64,000 bases of DNA from Streptomyces sp. QL37 (GCF_002941025.1 NZ_PTJS01000001.1:8065678-8129677), one strand, 5' to 3'; positions 8,551 to 16,720 are shown, numbered from the stretch's first letter. The notes: generated by a model from the sequence alone, not told the origin. Numbers and translations are program-made.

Positions 8551-9471
8551 ATGCAGGGAGTTCTCACCGGTTTCGCGGTCATCGCCGTCGTCATCGGCAT
8601 CGGCTACGTCCTCGGGCGCCGCGGACACCTGGGGGACGAGGGCCGGACGGTCCTGACCAGGCTCGCCTTCAACGTGGCGACCCCCGCCCTGCTCTTCACG
8701 ACCCTGGCGGGTGCGGACCTGTCGGTCATCTTCTCCCAACGGCTCCTCGTCACCGCGGCGGGAACAGCCTCGGCGGCCGCCCTCTTCGTCACCGTAGGGC
8801 TCCTACGAGGCTGGGGCACGGGACAGACCACCATCGGCGCCCTGTGCTCCAGCTACGTGAACGCCGGCAACCTCGGAATCCCGATCGCCGTCTACGTACT
8901 GGGAGACGCCTCCCTCGTCGCCCCCGTCCTGCTCTTCCAGCAGATCGTCGTCACCCCGCTGGCCCTGACGATCCTGGACCTGAGCCGGCCCGGCGAACCC
9001 CGCCCCCTCTGGCAGCGTGCGATCACGCCGCTCCGCAATCCGATGGCTGTCGGCTCTCTCTCGGGCGTCATCGTGGCCGCCACCGGATGGACCGTCCCGT
9101 CGCCGGCCCTCGAACCCCTCACCCTCATCGGCAACATGTCCGTCCCCGCGGTCCTGCTGGCCTTCGGGATCTCCCTGCGCGGCAGCGGCATACCCGCCCG
9201 GGGGGACAACCGGCCCGCCATCATCCTGTCCGCCACGCTCAAGACGACCGTCCAGCCGGTCATCGCCTGGGGCATCGGGGCGGGCGTCTTCCATCTGCAG
9301 GGCGCCGCTCTCCTCGACGTCGTCGTGACCTCGGCGCTGCCAGCGGCGCAGAACCTCTACACCTACGCCTCGCAGTACCGGGTCGGGGAACAACTCGCGC
9401 GGGAGTCCATCCTGCTGTCCACGGTGGCCTCGGTCCCCGTACTGATCACCGTCGCCGCTCTTCTGGGATAG
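8551..9471 (+). CDS. AEC-family (auxin efflux carrier-like) transporter
   Basis: A 306-aa membrane protein with about ten hydrophobic segments in the 5+5 arrangement of the family. It opens with VLTGFAVIAVVIGIGYVLGRRG and carries LTRLAFNVATPALLFTTLA in the first half and SYVNAGNLGIPIAVYVLGD at the broken helix, whose Asn-Ala-Gly-Asn motif is the best family marker. AAGGAAG precedes the ATG by four bases. Bacterial members export or import organic acids such as malate. The substrate here is unknown. Confidence 0.85.
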   Translation: MQGVLTGFAVIAVVIGIGYVLGRRGHLGDEGRTVLTRLAFNVATPALLFTTLAGADLSVIFSQRLLVTAAGTASAAALFVTVGLLRGWGTGQTTIGALCSSYVNAGNLGIPIAVYVLGDASLVAPVLLFQQIVVTPLALTILDLSRPGEPRPLWQRAITPLRNPMAVGSLSGVIVAATGWTVPSPALEPLTLIGNMSVPAVLLAFGISLRGSGIPARGDNRPAIILSATLKTTVQPVIAWGIGAGVFHLQGAALLDVVVTSALPAAQNLYTYASQYRVGEQLARESILLSTVASVPVLITVAALLG

Positions 9472-9566
9472 CCGGCGAGTGGAGCCGGGGCTGCCCGTAG
9501 GGTGCCTTGGTGGAGCGGGCCCTTCGGCGCCTGCGGCAACCGACCGACACCGGACTGGTAGGCACG

Positions 9567-10133
9567 ATGAGCGACATGTGGACCGGCGGGAAGGTACGTC
9601 TGCGAGGTGTCGAGCCCGAGGACTGGGAGGGCTTCCGCGACCTGGCCGGGGACACCCTCGACGCCCGAAACGCGGACCTGGTCGAACCTCCGCGCTCCGC
9701 CGAGAGCTTCCGGTCCTGGACCGCCGAGCGAGCCGGGCGCCCGCCCGGCGGCGACGCGTTCCGCCTGGTGGTCGAGGCGCTGGCCGACGGCGCCTTCGCG
9801 GGGTCTGTGACCGTCGGCGAGACCGACGGCCGTGCCGGACGGTTCAGGACCGGCATCGAGATCAGCCGCGACCACCGCCGCAGGGGGTACGCGGCCGAGG
9901 CGACGGAGCTCGTCCTCACCTACATGTTCGCCGAGCAGCGTTACAACAAGTGCGAGGTGGAGGTCTACGCCTTCAACGACGGTTCACTCGCGCTCTACCG
10001 CAGGCTGGGCTTCGTCGAGGAGGGCCGGCTCCGCGAGCACGAGTTCTTCGCCGGCGGCCACCACGACGTCGTGCTGCTCGGTATCACCGCCGCCGAATAC
10101 TGGGCCACACACGGGCGGCCCCCGGTGCGGTGA
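9567..10133 (+). CDS. GNAT-family N-acetyltransferase (RimJ/RimL-like)
   Basis: A 188-aa acetyltransferase that would use acetyl-CoA on an amine. It starts VRLRGVEPEDWEGFRDLA, has the acetyl-CoA loop DHRRRGYAAEATELVL (the R/Q-x-x-G-x-G/A region), and ends with the typical VYAFNDGSLALYRRLGFVEEGRLREHEF. ATG at 9567 is preferred because an earlier in-frame start (9507) would add 20 unrelated residues. The target is unknown; members of this branch modify ribosomal protein termini or small molecules. Confidence 0.88.
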   Translation: MSDMWTGGKVRLRGVEPEDWEGFRDLAGDTLDARNADLVEPPRSAESFRSWTAERAGRPPGGDAFRLVVEALADGAFAGSVTVGETDGRAGRFRTGIEISRDHRRRGYAAEATELVLTYMFAEQRYNKCEVEVYAFNDGSLALYRRLGFVEEGRLREHEFFAGGHHDVVLLGITAAEYWATHGRPPVR

Positions 10134-10162
10134 CCTCCCCGACCGCGTGCCGCCCGCTTCGA

Positions 10163-10202
10163 CGCCCGCCCCGGACCCCGTGCTCGCGGTCCGGGGCGGG
10201 CG
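10163..10202. terminator. Strong hairpin terminator between convergent genes
   Basis: A perfect 15-bp stem (10163-10177 with 10188-10202) around a 10-base loop. It is placed between the GNAT gene and the AhpD-like gene, which converge. It probably serves both directions. Confidence 0.7.
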
Positions 10203-10252
10203 CCGTCCCCCGGCTCAGGAGGCGCGACCTCCGGGGATGAAACCGGCCCGGC

Positions 10253-10702
10253 TCACCAGGTCTTGCCGGCCTGTTCCCGGATCGTGCGGTTGATCCGGTT
10301 GAAGAAGTTGGTCGTCGCGATCTCCAGGATGATCGCGCCCAGTTGCTCCTCGGTGAAGTGGTCGGCGGCGCCGTCCCAGACCTCGTCGGTGACGCCCGGT
10401 GCGCCGTCCTGGATCCGGGTGGCGGCCTCGGCCAGGGCGAGGGCGGCCCGTTCTTCATCGGTGTAGAAGGGCGTCTCGCGCCACGCGACCACATGGTGCA
10501 GTCGCTCCTCCGTCTCACCGGTCTTCCTCGCCGCCTCGACCGAGGCGAAGACGCACGGGCTGCACCCGTTGATCTGGCTGGTGCGCAGGTGCACCAGGGA
10601 CAGCAGCCGACCGTCCACGCCCCCGGCATGAATCGCCTTGTACAGGTGCTGAATCGCAGTGATCACATCGGGGCTGGCCGGGCTCGTCACACGTGCTTCC
10701 AT
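10253..10702 (-). CDS. Carboxymuconolactone decarboxylase / AhpD-like protein
   Basis: A 149-aa helical protein of the AhpD fold. The redox pair is in NGCSPCVFASVEAARKTGE (residues 49-52). The CxxC is intact, but the His usually found four residues after the second Cys is Ser here. ATG at 10702 has AAGGAG eight bases upstream. The gene is divergent from a SnoaL-tailed ECF sigma factor. This pairing (a COE gene next to an ECF41/SigJ-type sigma) is well known in actinobacteria, and the shared promoter at 10721-10782 supports regulation by that sigma. It may reduce peroxides or act on an organic electrophile. Confidence 0.88.
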   Translation of the reverse strand: MEARVTSPASPDVITAIQHLYKAIHAGGVDGRLLSLVHLRTSQINGCSPCVFASVEAARKTGETEERLHHVVAWRETPFYTDEERAALALAEAATRIQDGAPGVTDEVWDGAADHFTEEQLGAIILEIATTNFFNRINRTIREQAGKTW

Positions 10703-10720
10703 CGGTCCTGCTCCTTCATC

Positions 10721-10782
10721 GGTTACCTGTGCCCCTCCGGGCTCGTCATACGCATGACGGAGCAGAGCCGAGGAAGGTAACA
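10721..10782. promoter_or_regulatory. Symmetric double ECF-type promoter for the AhpD-like and sigma genes
   Basis: The plus strand has GGTTACC (10721-10727), 16 bases, then CGTCAT (10744-10749). The minus strand has TGTTACC (10782-10776), 16 bases, then CGTCAT (10759-10754). Both match the TGTCACA-N16-CGTC form reported for ECF41/SigJ-type promoters. The two -10 boxes form an inverted repeat with a 4-base gap, so the promoters face each other and their early transcripts would overlap by about ten bases. Autoregulation plus co-control of the AhpD-like gene is the likely meaning. Confidence 0.65.
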
Positions 10783-10784
10783 GC

Positions 10785-11669
10785 ATGTCCGACACCAGCC
10801 CGACGAACCCGATGACCGAGACGTTCGAAGCCCAGCGGGACCGGCTGCGTGCGGTAGCCCACCGCATGCTCGGATCGCACGCCGACGCCGAGGACGTGGT
10901 CCAGGAAGCCTGGCTGCGCCTCTCCCGCCAGGACGCGGCGGCCATCCACAACCTCTCCGGATGGCTGACCACGGTGGTCGGCCGGATCAGCCTCGACGTC
11001 CTGCGGTCGCGCCAGGCCCGGCCGGAGGCGTCCTACGGCGACGGGCTGCCCGATCTCGTGGTGACACTCGACGACGCCCCCGCTCCGGAGGACGACGCGG
11101 TGCTCGCCGACTCGGTGGGGCTCGCGCTCCTCGTCGTCCTGGAGTCGCTCGGGCCGAGCGAGCGGCTGGCGTTCGTGCTCCACGACCTGTTCGCGGTGCC
11201 GTTCGACGAGATCGGCCGGATCCTCGGAAGGTCCACCGCGGCCACCAAGATGCTCGCCAGCCGCGCCCGCAGGAAGGTGCGGACGACGGAGCGGCCCACC
11301 GGTGCCGGACGGGAGCAGCGGGAGGTGGTCCAGGCCTTCCTGGCGGCCGCTCGCGACGGCGACTTCGAGGAGCTGCTGCGGGTGCTCGACCCCGAGGTGC
11401 GACTGACCGTCGACACACCGTCCGGTGTGGTCGTCGCCCTCGGCGCCACCCGGGTCGCGACCGGCGCGCGACTGTCCGCCGGTGCGGCAGCACAGGGGCT
11501 GGCGGTGCTCGTCAACGGCTCCCCGGGGGTCATGTCCTGGCACGAGGACGGAACCCCGCTCTCCGTCCTCGCGTTCACCGTCGTCGACGGCCGGATCACC
11601 GCCATCACGGCCGTGACCGACCCGGTCAAGCTCGCGTCGATGGATCTGCCGGCCCCTGGGCGACGGTGA
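10785..11669 (+). CDS. ECF sigma factor with SnoaL-like C-terminal domain (SigJ/ECF41-ECF56 type)
   Basis: A 294-aa sigma factor. Region 2 (about 15-80) contains AVAHRMLGSHADAEDVVQEAWLR. Region 4 (about 115-170) contains LGPSERLAFVLHDLFAVPFDEI and ILGRSTAATKMLASRARRKV. The last 110 residues form the SnoaL-like NTF2 extension, which in this class replaces an anti-sigma factor and tunes activity. Its end, ITAVTDPVKLASMDL, corresponds to the C-terminal NPDKL-like motif in altered form. The DGGGK motif of classical ECF41 proteins is not seen, which favours the SigJ-like branch. AGGAAGG precedes the ATG. The 3' end overlaps the convergent hydrolase gene by 44 bp. Confidence 0.9.
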   Translation: MSDTSPTNPMTETFEAQRDRLRAVAHRMLGSHADAEDVVQEAWLRLSRQDAAAIHNLSGWLTTVVGRISLDVLRSRQARPEASYGDGLPDLVVTLDDAPAPEDDAVLADSVGLALLVVLESLGPSERLAFVLHDLFAVPFDEIGRILGRSTAATKMLASRARRKVRTTERPTGAGREQREVVQAFLAAARDGDFEELLRVLDPEVRLTVDTPSGVVVALGATRVATGARLSAGAAAQGLAVLVNGSPGVMSWHEDGTPLSVLAFTVVDGRITAITAVTDPVKLASMDLPAPGRR

Positions 11670-12546
11670 GATGGGTGGCGTAGAAGGCGCTGAGCCTTGC
11701 CACCGCGGGGGTGACGTGCTCGTCCCTGTCGTAGAGGGAGACGTGGGTACCCCCGTCGATGACGAACAGTTCCTTGGGCTCCGCCGCCCTGTCGACGGCT
11801 TCGCGGCTCATGTACGCCGTATTCGCGTCGGATCCGATGATCATCAACAGGGGGCGCGGCGAGATGAGGCCGACCAACGCGTACGAGTCGTACTGGATGA
11901 TCCGGTCGAGGCTGCGGACGGGCCAGGGCCGGACCGCGCGCGGGTGGTGACCGCGTGCGGTGCGGTAGTACTCGTAGGTCTCCGCGTCCACGGCCTCGGT
12001 GATCCACTCCTGGCGGCGGACGCCCTCGCCGCGGGCCTCCGCGGTGCGGGCGGCCGCGGCGAGTTCGAGCATCGAGCGCAGGGTCGGAGGGTCCTGGGTG
12101 CGGCCGGGACCGTCGCGCATCACCGACCCCAGATCAACCGCGCTGACGGTGGCGACGGCTTTGATACGCAGGTCGGTCTGGGCCGCGTAGGGGACGTAGC
12201 CGCCGGAGGCGCAGATACCCAGGGCACCGATCCGGTCCGGGTCGATCTCGTCGCGGGTGGTCAGGAAGCTCACGGCGCACTTGATGTCCTCGGCGCGCTG
12301 GAAAGGGTCCTCCAGACCACGCGGCTCGCCCTCGCTCGCGCCCTGGTGGGCGGCGTCGAAGACCAGCGCCGCGAAACCCCCGCGGGCCAGGCGCTCGGCG
12401 TAGACGCTCGCCGTCTGCTCCTTCACGCCACCGCTCGGATGGCCGACGACCACGGCCGGGAGCCGAGCGGCGGTGGGCGCCTCCGGCAGGAAGAGAATGC
12501 CGGAAAGCTTGAGGTTGCCGCTGAGGAAGGTGACGTCCGTCTTCAT
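11626..12546 (-). CDS. Alpha/beta hydrolase (dienelactone-hydrolase-like, Cys-type nucleophile elbow)
   Basis: A 306-aa alpha/beta hydrolase. HPSGGVKEQTASVYAERLA forms the oxyanion-loop region. The nucleophile elbow reads GALGICASGGYV, where a Cys sits at the usual Ser position of G-x-S-x-G (GICASG). The Asp-containing strand is LLMIIGSDANTAYMS, and the catalytic His is in DGGTHVSLYD. Residues outside the elbow fit COG1073-like hydrolases. The Cys may limit ester hydrolysis as in dienelactone hydrolase. The gene is convergent with and overlaps the sigma gene, and divergent from the XRE regulator, which may control it. Confidence 0.82.
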   Translation of the reverse strand: MKTDVTFLSGNLKLSGILFLPEAPTAARLPAVVVGHPSGGVKEQTASVYAERLARGGFAALVFDAAHQGASEGEPRGLEDPFQRAEDIKCAVSFLTTRDEIDPDRIGALGICASGGYVPYAAQTDLRIKAVATVSAVDLGSVMRDGPGRTQDPPTLRSMLELAAAARTAEARGEGVRRQEWITEAVDAETYEYYRTARGHHPRAVRPWPVRSLDRIIQYDSYALVGLISPRPLLMIIGSDANTAYMSREAVDRAAEPKELFVIDGGTHVSLYDRDEHVTPAVARLSAFYATHLTVAQGPADPSTRA

Positions 12547-12623
12547 GCTCCCGGCCCTGGTGCCGCACGCGGGGATAAGGGGACGGAACCGGCCCCCTCA
12601 CGGGGCGGTGTCCCGGTGCGAGA

Positions 12624-13445
12624 ATCGCCCGCACGAGCAGCGAACTGGGTGACTTCCTCAAAGCCCGGCGCAGGGAGCTGAGCCCCGCGACGGCCGGGCT
12701 GCCCGACGACGGCCGACGACGGGTCCCGGGCCTGCGCCGGGAGGAGATCGCCCTGCTGGCATCGATCAGCCCGGACTACTACACCCCCCTGGAACAAGGG
12801 CGACGCCGGGCCTCCGAGCCGGTGCTGGACTCCCTCGCACGGGCGCTGCGGCTCAGCGAGGACGAGCGCGCCTACCTCTTCGAGCTCTCCGGGAAGGACG
12901 GCCGACGACCGCGCCGGCGGCCCGCCCAGCGGGTCCGGCCACAGCTGCAGCGCCTGCTCGACGACCTCACGGACACCCCGGCCCTCGTCCTCGGCCGGTT
13001 CACCGACATCCTGGCGTGGAATCCGCAGGCCGCCGCGCTGTTCACCGACTTCTCGCTCCTTCCCCGGGACCGACGCGACTTCGTACGTCTGGTGTTCCGC
13101 GACCCGACGGTACGGGCCCTGTACACCGACTGGGAGTACATGGCGCGGGCCTGCGTGGAGCAGCTGCGGATGGAGGATCCGCGCCTGACGACGCTGGTGG
13201 GAGAACTCTCGGTGCGGGATCCGGACTTCCGGACATGGTGGGTCGACCACCGTGTGGCCGTGCGGACCGCGGGCACCAAGGCCCTGCGCCACCCGGTCGT
13301 GGGCGAACTCGCTCTCGACTGGTCCGCTCCGGCCGACGCGTCCGACCCTGACCAGCACCTCATCGCGCTGACCGCCGCGCACGGCACGCCCTCCCACGAC
13401 GGCCTGCGCCTCCTCGGCGCTCTCGCGGCCGAAGCGTCCGGGTAG
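12624..13445 (+). CDS. XRE-family regulator with MmyB-like domain; no standard start codon
   Basis: The reading frame encodes an N-terminal HTH (LGDFLKARRELSPATAGL, PGLRREEIALLASISPDYYT) and a C-terminal MmyB-like ligand-binding domain (DDLTDTPALVLGRFTDILAW, DFVRLVFRDPTVRALYTDWE). Family members normally begin with Met a few residues before ELGDFL. Here the matching codon at 12624 is ATC (I-A-R-T-S-S-E-L-G-D). The frame is open back to the stop at 12576, yet contains no ATG, GTG or TTG before residue 60 of the domain. Either ATC or the CTG at 12645 is used, a sequencing error changed ATG to ATC, or the gene has lost its start. The usual Arg in DYYTRLEQGR is Pro. Length from 12624 is 273 aa. 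It is divergent from the hydrolase gene. Confidence 0.7.
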   Translation: MARTSSELGDFLKARRRELSPATAGLPDDGRRRVPGLRREEIALLASISPDYYTPLEQGRRRASEPVLDSLARALRLSEDERAYLFELSGKDGRRPRRRPAQRVRPQLQRLLDDLTDTPALVLGRFTDILAWNPQAAALFTDFSLLPRDRRDFVRLVFRDPTVRALYTDWEYMARACVEQLRMEDPRLTTLVGELSVRDPDFRTWWVDHRVAVRTAGTKALRHPVVGELALDWSAPADASDPDQHLIALTAAHGTPSHDGLRLLGALAAEASG

Positions 13446-13507
13446 CGCCGTTCGTGACCTGTGGGGCGTCAACCGCGAGCGGGCCGGGTAAGGTGACACC
13501 AACTAAG

Positions 13508-13526
13508 TGAAGGTAGCCTTACCTAA
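13508..13526. promoter_or_regulatory. Iron box (DmdR1/DtxR-type operator) upstream of mbtH-like gene
   Basis: On the minus strand the 19-mer reads TTAGGTAAGGCTACCTTCA. It matches the Streptomyces iron-box palindrome (TTAGGTTAGGCTAACCTAA) at 15 of 19 positions. It ends 15 bp before the GTG start of the mbtH-like gene and just ahead of its AAGGAG, so a bound repressor would block transcription in iron-replete cells. Confidence 0.75.
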
Positions 13527-13541
13527 GTTCAAGGAGTTCCG

Positions 13542-13760
13542 GTGACCAACCCCTTCGAGGACGAGAACGGCACCTACCTGGTGCTCGTCAACGACGAGGG
13601 ACAGCACTCGCTGTGGCCTGCCTTCGCCGAGGTGCCCGGCGGCTGGACCGTGGCCCATCAGGAGGACACCCGCCAGGCCTGCCTCGACTACGTCGAGCAG
13701 AACTGGACCGACCTGCGGCCCAAGAGCCTGATACGGAGCATGGCGGCCGATCCTGCGTGA
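13542..13760 (+). CDS. MbtH-like protein (NRPS adenylation-domain chaperone)
   Basis: A complete 72-aa MbtH protein. It shows the full signature: [19 protein letters not shown] and [10 protein letters not shown], including the invariant Trp residues. These small proteins bind and activate adenylation domains of non-ribosomal peptide synthetases. There is no NRPS gene in the window, so this is an orphan copy that must act in trans. The iron box just upstream suggests that it serves a siderophore synthetase. GTG at 13542 follows AAGGAG by five bases. A very strong terminator follows the gene. Confidence 0.95.
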   Translation: MTNPFEDENGTYLVLVNDEGQHSLWPAFAEVPGGWTVAHQEDTRQACLDYVEQNWTDLRPKSLIRSMAADPA

Positions 13761-13790
13761 GTCCGTCCGGGCGGTGCCCGGTCGCGTGAC

Positions 13791-13833
13791 GCACGAAGGC
13801 GTTCGTCCGGAACCCGGACGAACGCCTTCGTGC
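13791..13833. terminator. Very strong bidirectional hairpin terminator
   Basis: A perfect 20-bp stem (13791-13810 with 13814-13833) and a 3-base loop AAC. It lies 30 bp after the mbtH-like stop and 27 bp before the end of the convergent symporter gene. Confidence 0.85.
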
Positions 13834-13860
13834 GGTGGAACCGCCTGGCGGAGTGGAGGG

Positions 13861-14880
13861 TCAGGATTCCTCGGCGGTCGCGGTCCTCGGTGCCGCACCG
13901 GCGGCCGCCGGTGCCGACTCGTCACGCCGTGACCGGTGGGCCATCCAGGCGGCGACCAGCGCGCCCGAGATGTTGTGCCACACGGAGAAGACCGCGGCCG
14001 GCAGGGCGGCCAGCGGGCTGAAGTGAGCGGTCGCCAGTGAGGCGGCGAGCCCGGAGTTCTGCATGCCGACCTCGAACGCCATGGCCCGGCTCGCGGGCCT
14101 GCCCAGCCCTGAGATCTTGCCCGCGCCGTAACCGAGGGCGAGTCCGAGACCGTTGTGCAGCACGACGGCGATCAGGACGGTCACGGCGGCCGACTTGATC
14201 GTGCCGGCGCTGCCCGCCACGACGGCGCAGACGATCGCGGCGATGGCCAGCGACGACAGCCAGGGCATGAGGCCCAGCACCCGGTCGACGAGCTTCCCCG
14301 CGACGAGCCGCACCACCAGGCCGCCGAGGACCGGAAGCAGCACGGTCTTGAGGATGTCGGTGATCATCGAACCCGCGTCCACCGGCAGGTACGCACCCGC
14401 GAGCAGCAGTGTGAGCGGCGGCGTCACCAGTGGTGCGACCAGGGTGGAGACGGTGGCGACGGAGACCGACAGCGCCACGTCGCCGCGGGCCAGGAAGGTC
14501 ACCACGTTCGACGCCGTGCCGCTCGGCGCGCAGCCGACCAGGATCAGTCCGGCCGCCAGCTGCGGCGGCAGCCCGAGCAGATGGGCGATGGCCCAGCCCA
14601 GCCCCGGCATGATCACGTAGTGCGCGACCAGCCCGATGGCCACGGCCCACGGGCGCTTCGCCACACCCCTGAAGTCGAGCGGAGTCATCGTCAGGCCCAT
14701 GCAGAACATGACGATCCCCAGCAGGTACGGAACCGACTCCGTCCAGCCGTCGAACGTGCCGGGGGTGACGAGCCCGGCTACGCCCGCCACAAGCACGAGG
14801 ACGGGGAACACCGTGACGGCGCGCCTCGCCGCCTTGTCGTCGGAGGCCGGTTGATCAGGGGATATCTGTTCGTTTTGCAC
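13861..14880 (-). CDS. Bile acid:sodium symporter (BASS)-family transporter
   Basis: A 339-aa membrane protein with about nine to ten hydrophobic segments. It carries the family motifs GLTMTPLDFRGVAKRPWA, VGCAPSGTASNVVTFLARGD (the substrate and sodium-binding crossover region) and FEVGMQNSGLAASLATAHF. Bacterial members move pantoate, organic sulfates or bile acids with Na+; the substrate here cannot be told. The start is uncertain. GTG at 14880 gives a normal N-terminus, and an upstream ATG at 14931 would add 17 basic residues. Neither has a good ribosome site. Confidence 0.85.
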   Translation of the reverse strand: MQNEQISPDQPASDDKAARRAVTVFPVLVLVAGVAGLVTPGTFDGWTESVPYLLGIVMFCMGLTMTPLDFRGVAKRPWAVAIGLVAHYVIMPGLGWAIAHLLGLPPQLAAGLILVGCAPSGTASNVVTFLARGDVALSVSVATVSTLVAPLVTPPLTLLLAGAYLPVDAGSMITDILKTVLLPVLGGLVVRLVAGKLVDRVLGLMPWLSSLAIAAIVCAVVAGSAGTIKSAAVTVLIAVVLHNGLGLALGYGAGKISGLGRPASRAMAFEVGMQNSGLAASLATAHFSPLAALPAAVFSVWHNISGALVAAWMAHRSRRDESAPAAAGAAPRTATAEES

Positions 14881-14973
14881 AGGCGCGATGAGACGCCGCA
14901 GGCGTGGGCCTCCGCAAGCGCGTCTCGCCATTCGGACACATTGTCCAGAATGCGTCCCCTCGGAGTTGCCCGC

Positions 14974-16596
14974 CTACCAGGGCCGGAGGCGTAGCTCGCG
15001 CCCCTGCCAGCGCCTCCGCAGCCAGCGGTCGTGACCGGCCAGGACGATCGCTCCGGGGCCCGCCCCCATGGCGGCCTCGAGCTCGTCGCAGAGCCGGGGG
15101 GAGAGGTGGTTCGTGGGTTCGTCGAGCAGCAGCAGCTCGGGCGGATGCGCCACCAGGAGGGCCAGTGCGAGCCTGCGGCGCTGGCCGACGGAGAGGCGCC
15201 CCACCTGCTTGCCCAGGTCCGCCTCGCTCATCAGCCCCAGCGAATGCAGCGGTACGGCCTCCGCACGCTCGCTCCCGAGGGCGTGCGCGTAGGTGTCCCG
15301 GACGGTGCGGTCCGGCCGCGCGAACACGGTGTCCTGAGCCAGCATCCCCACCGAGAGGCCGCCCTTGCGCCGCACCTCGCCGTCCGCCCCGAGACGGCCG
15401 GCGAGCACGGCCAGGAGCGTGGACTTCCCCGCCCCGTTGTCACCCGTCACGAGCAGCCGCTCGGTCGACGACACGTCGAGGCGGTCGACGGCGAGGCGGC
15501 CCCGCACCCGCACGTCGCGGAGGGAGACGAGGAGCCCGTCCGCCGAAGGTCCGGCCAGGGCGGTGCGCCGGAACCGCAGCGGCTGCGGGGGCTCGGCGAT
15601 CCGACGCCGTTCGAGGTCGTCCAGCCTGCGGGCGGCGTTGCGCGCGCGTCGCGAGATCTGGCTCTGCACCCGGTTGGCCCGGACGCCGTAACCCATCTTC
15701 TCGTTGTCGCGCGGTCCGCGGTCCGGGGCCAGCCGATGCGTGGTCGTGCCGATCGACCGGTGCAGTGCCTCCAGCTCCTCCTGCTCCTCCGCGTACCGCC
15801 GTTCCCAGCGCTCCCGTTCGGCCCGCTTCTCGGCCTGGTAGGCGGTGTAGTTGCCGCCGTACCGCACCGGCCCCTCCATGGCGGGGTCGAGGTCGACCAG
15901 GTCCGTGCACACGGCGTCGAGGAAGGCCCGGTCGTGGCTCGCCACGACGACTGCGCCGGGCAGGCCGCGGACCTGCTCCTCCAGGAACTCGGCGGCACTG
16001 TCGTCGAGGTGGTTGGTCGGCTCGTCCAGCAACAGCGCCGAAGGCCTCCGGATGAGCAGGGAGGCCAGGGCCAGACGCCCGCGCTGTCCACCGGACAGGG
16101 AGCCGAGTGTCCTGTCGCGCCGGATCCCGCCGAGACCGAGCCCTTCCAGCACCATCGTGGCGCGCCGGTCGGCGTCCCACGCCTCCTGCTCCTGGGCGCG
16201 TTCCAGCCGCCGGCCGTAGGCGTCGAGCAGTGCGGCATAGCCGGGGGAGTCCTCGTCGGCGCGGGAGAGTTCTCCGGAGAGGCGTTCGACCTCGGCGAGA
16301 TCGTCGCGGACCTCGCTCAGGGCCTCGTCCAGCACGTCGGCGATCGTGGCGGCGGCGGCGAACGGCATCTCCTGGTGCAGGAAGCCGAGATCGGCCGGGC
16401 GGGTGATGCTTCCCGCGTCGGGTTCGTCGGCTCCGGCGAGCAGACGGAGCAGCGTCGACTTGCCGACGCCGTTCTCCCCGATCAGCCCGATGCGGTGGCC
16501 GGGGGGCGCCGTGAGGGAGAAGCCGTCGACCACGCGCCCGTCACCGAAGGAACGGACGATGTCGCGTGCGAGCAGGGCTGCGGAGGTGTCGGACAC
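14974..16596 (-). CDS. ABC-F family ribosomal protection / translation factor ATPase
   Basis: A soluble protein of about 540 aa with two fused ABC ATPase domains and no membrane segments. Domain 1 has GENGVGKSTLL, LSGGQRGRLALA and LLLDEPTNHLDD. Domain 2 has GDNGAGKSTLLAVLAG, LSVGQRRRLALAL and LLLDEPTNHL. Between them lies the charged linker (about residues 240-330), which in ABC-F proteins reaches the peptidyl-transferase centre. Actinobacterial members of this shape often confer resistance to macrolides, lincosamides, pleuromutilins or streptogramins. GTG at 16596 has GAGG nine bases ahead; ATG at 16611 is an alternative. A possible leader peptide and hairpin lie upstream. Confidence 0.9.
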   Translation of the reverse strand: MSDTSAALLARDIVRSFGDGRVVDGFSLTAPPGHRIGLIGENGVGKSTLLRLLAGADEPDAGSITRPADLGFLHQEMPFAAAATIADVLDEALSEVRDDLAEVERLSGELSRADEDSPGYAALLDAYGRRLERAQEQEAWDADRRATMVLEGLGLGGIRRDRTLGSLSGGQRGRLALASLLIRRPSALLLDEPTNHLDDSAAEFLEEQVRGLPGAVVVASHDRAFLDAVCTDLVDLDPAMEGPVRYGGNYTAYQAEKRAERERWERRYAEEQEELEALHRSIGTTTHRLAPDRGPRDNEKMGYGVRANRVQSQISRRARNAARRLDDLERRRIAEPPQPLRFRRTALAGPSADGLLVSLRDVRVRGRLAVDRLDVSSTERLLVTGDNGAGKSTLLAVLAGRLGADGEVRRKGGLSVGMLAQDTVFARPDRTVRDTYAHALGSERAEAVPLHSLGLMSEADLGKQVGRLSVGQRRRLALALLVAHPPELLLLDEPTNHLSPRLCDELEAAMGAGPGAIVLAGHDRWLRRRWQGRELRLRPW

Positions 16597-16720
16597 GGGA
16601 GATGACCTCATGAGGCGTGCGGGCGGACAGGCTTCCGCCCCGGGGCGGGCAGGGGGAACGGGTACGACGAAGTGCCTCGCGGCGGCGGCGCTGTCGCGCA
16701 CCTGCCCACGGGCGATCACA

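Noticed and set aside
14936..14948. GGACA-N3-TGTCC repeat near the symporter start
   Set aside because: It is too short and lies where no divergent regulator is present. Chance occurrence is likely.
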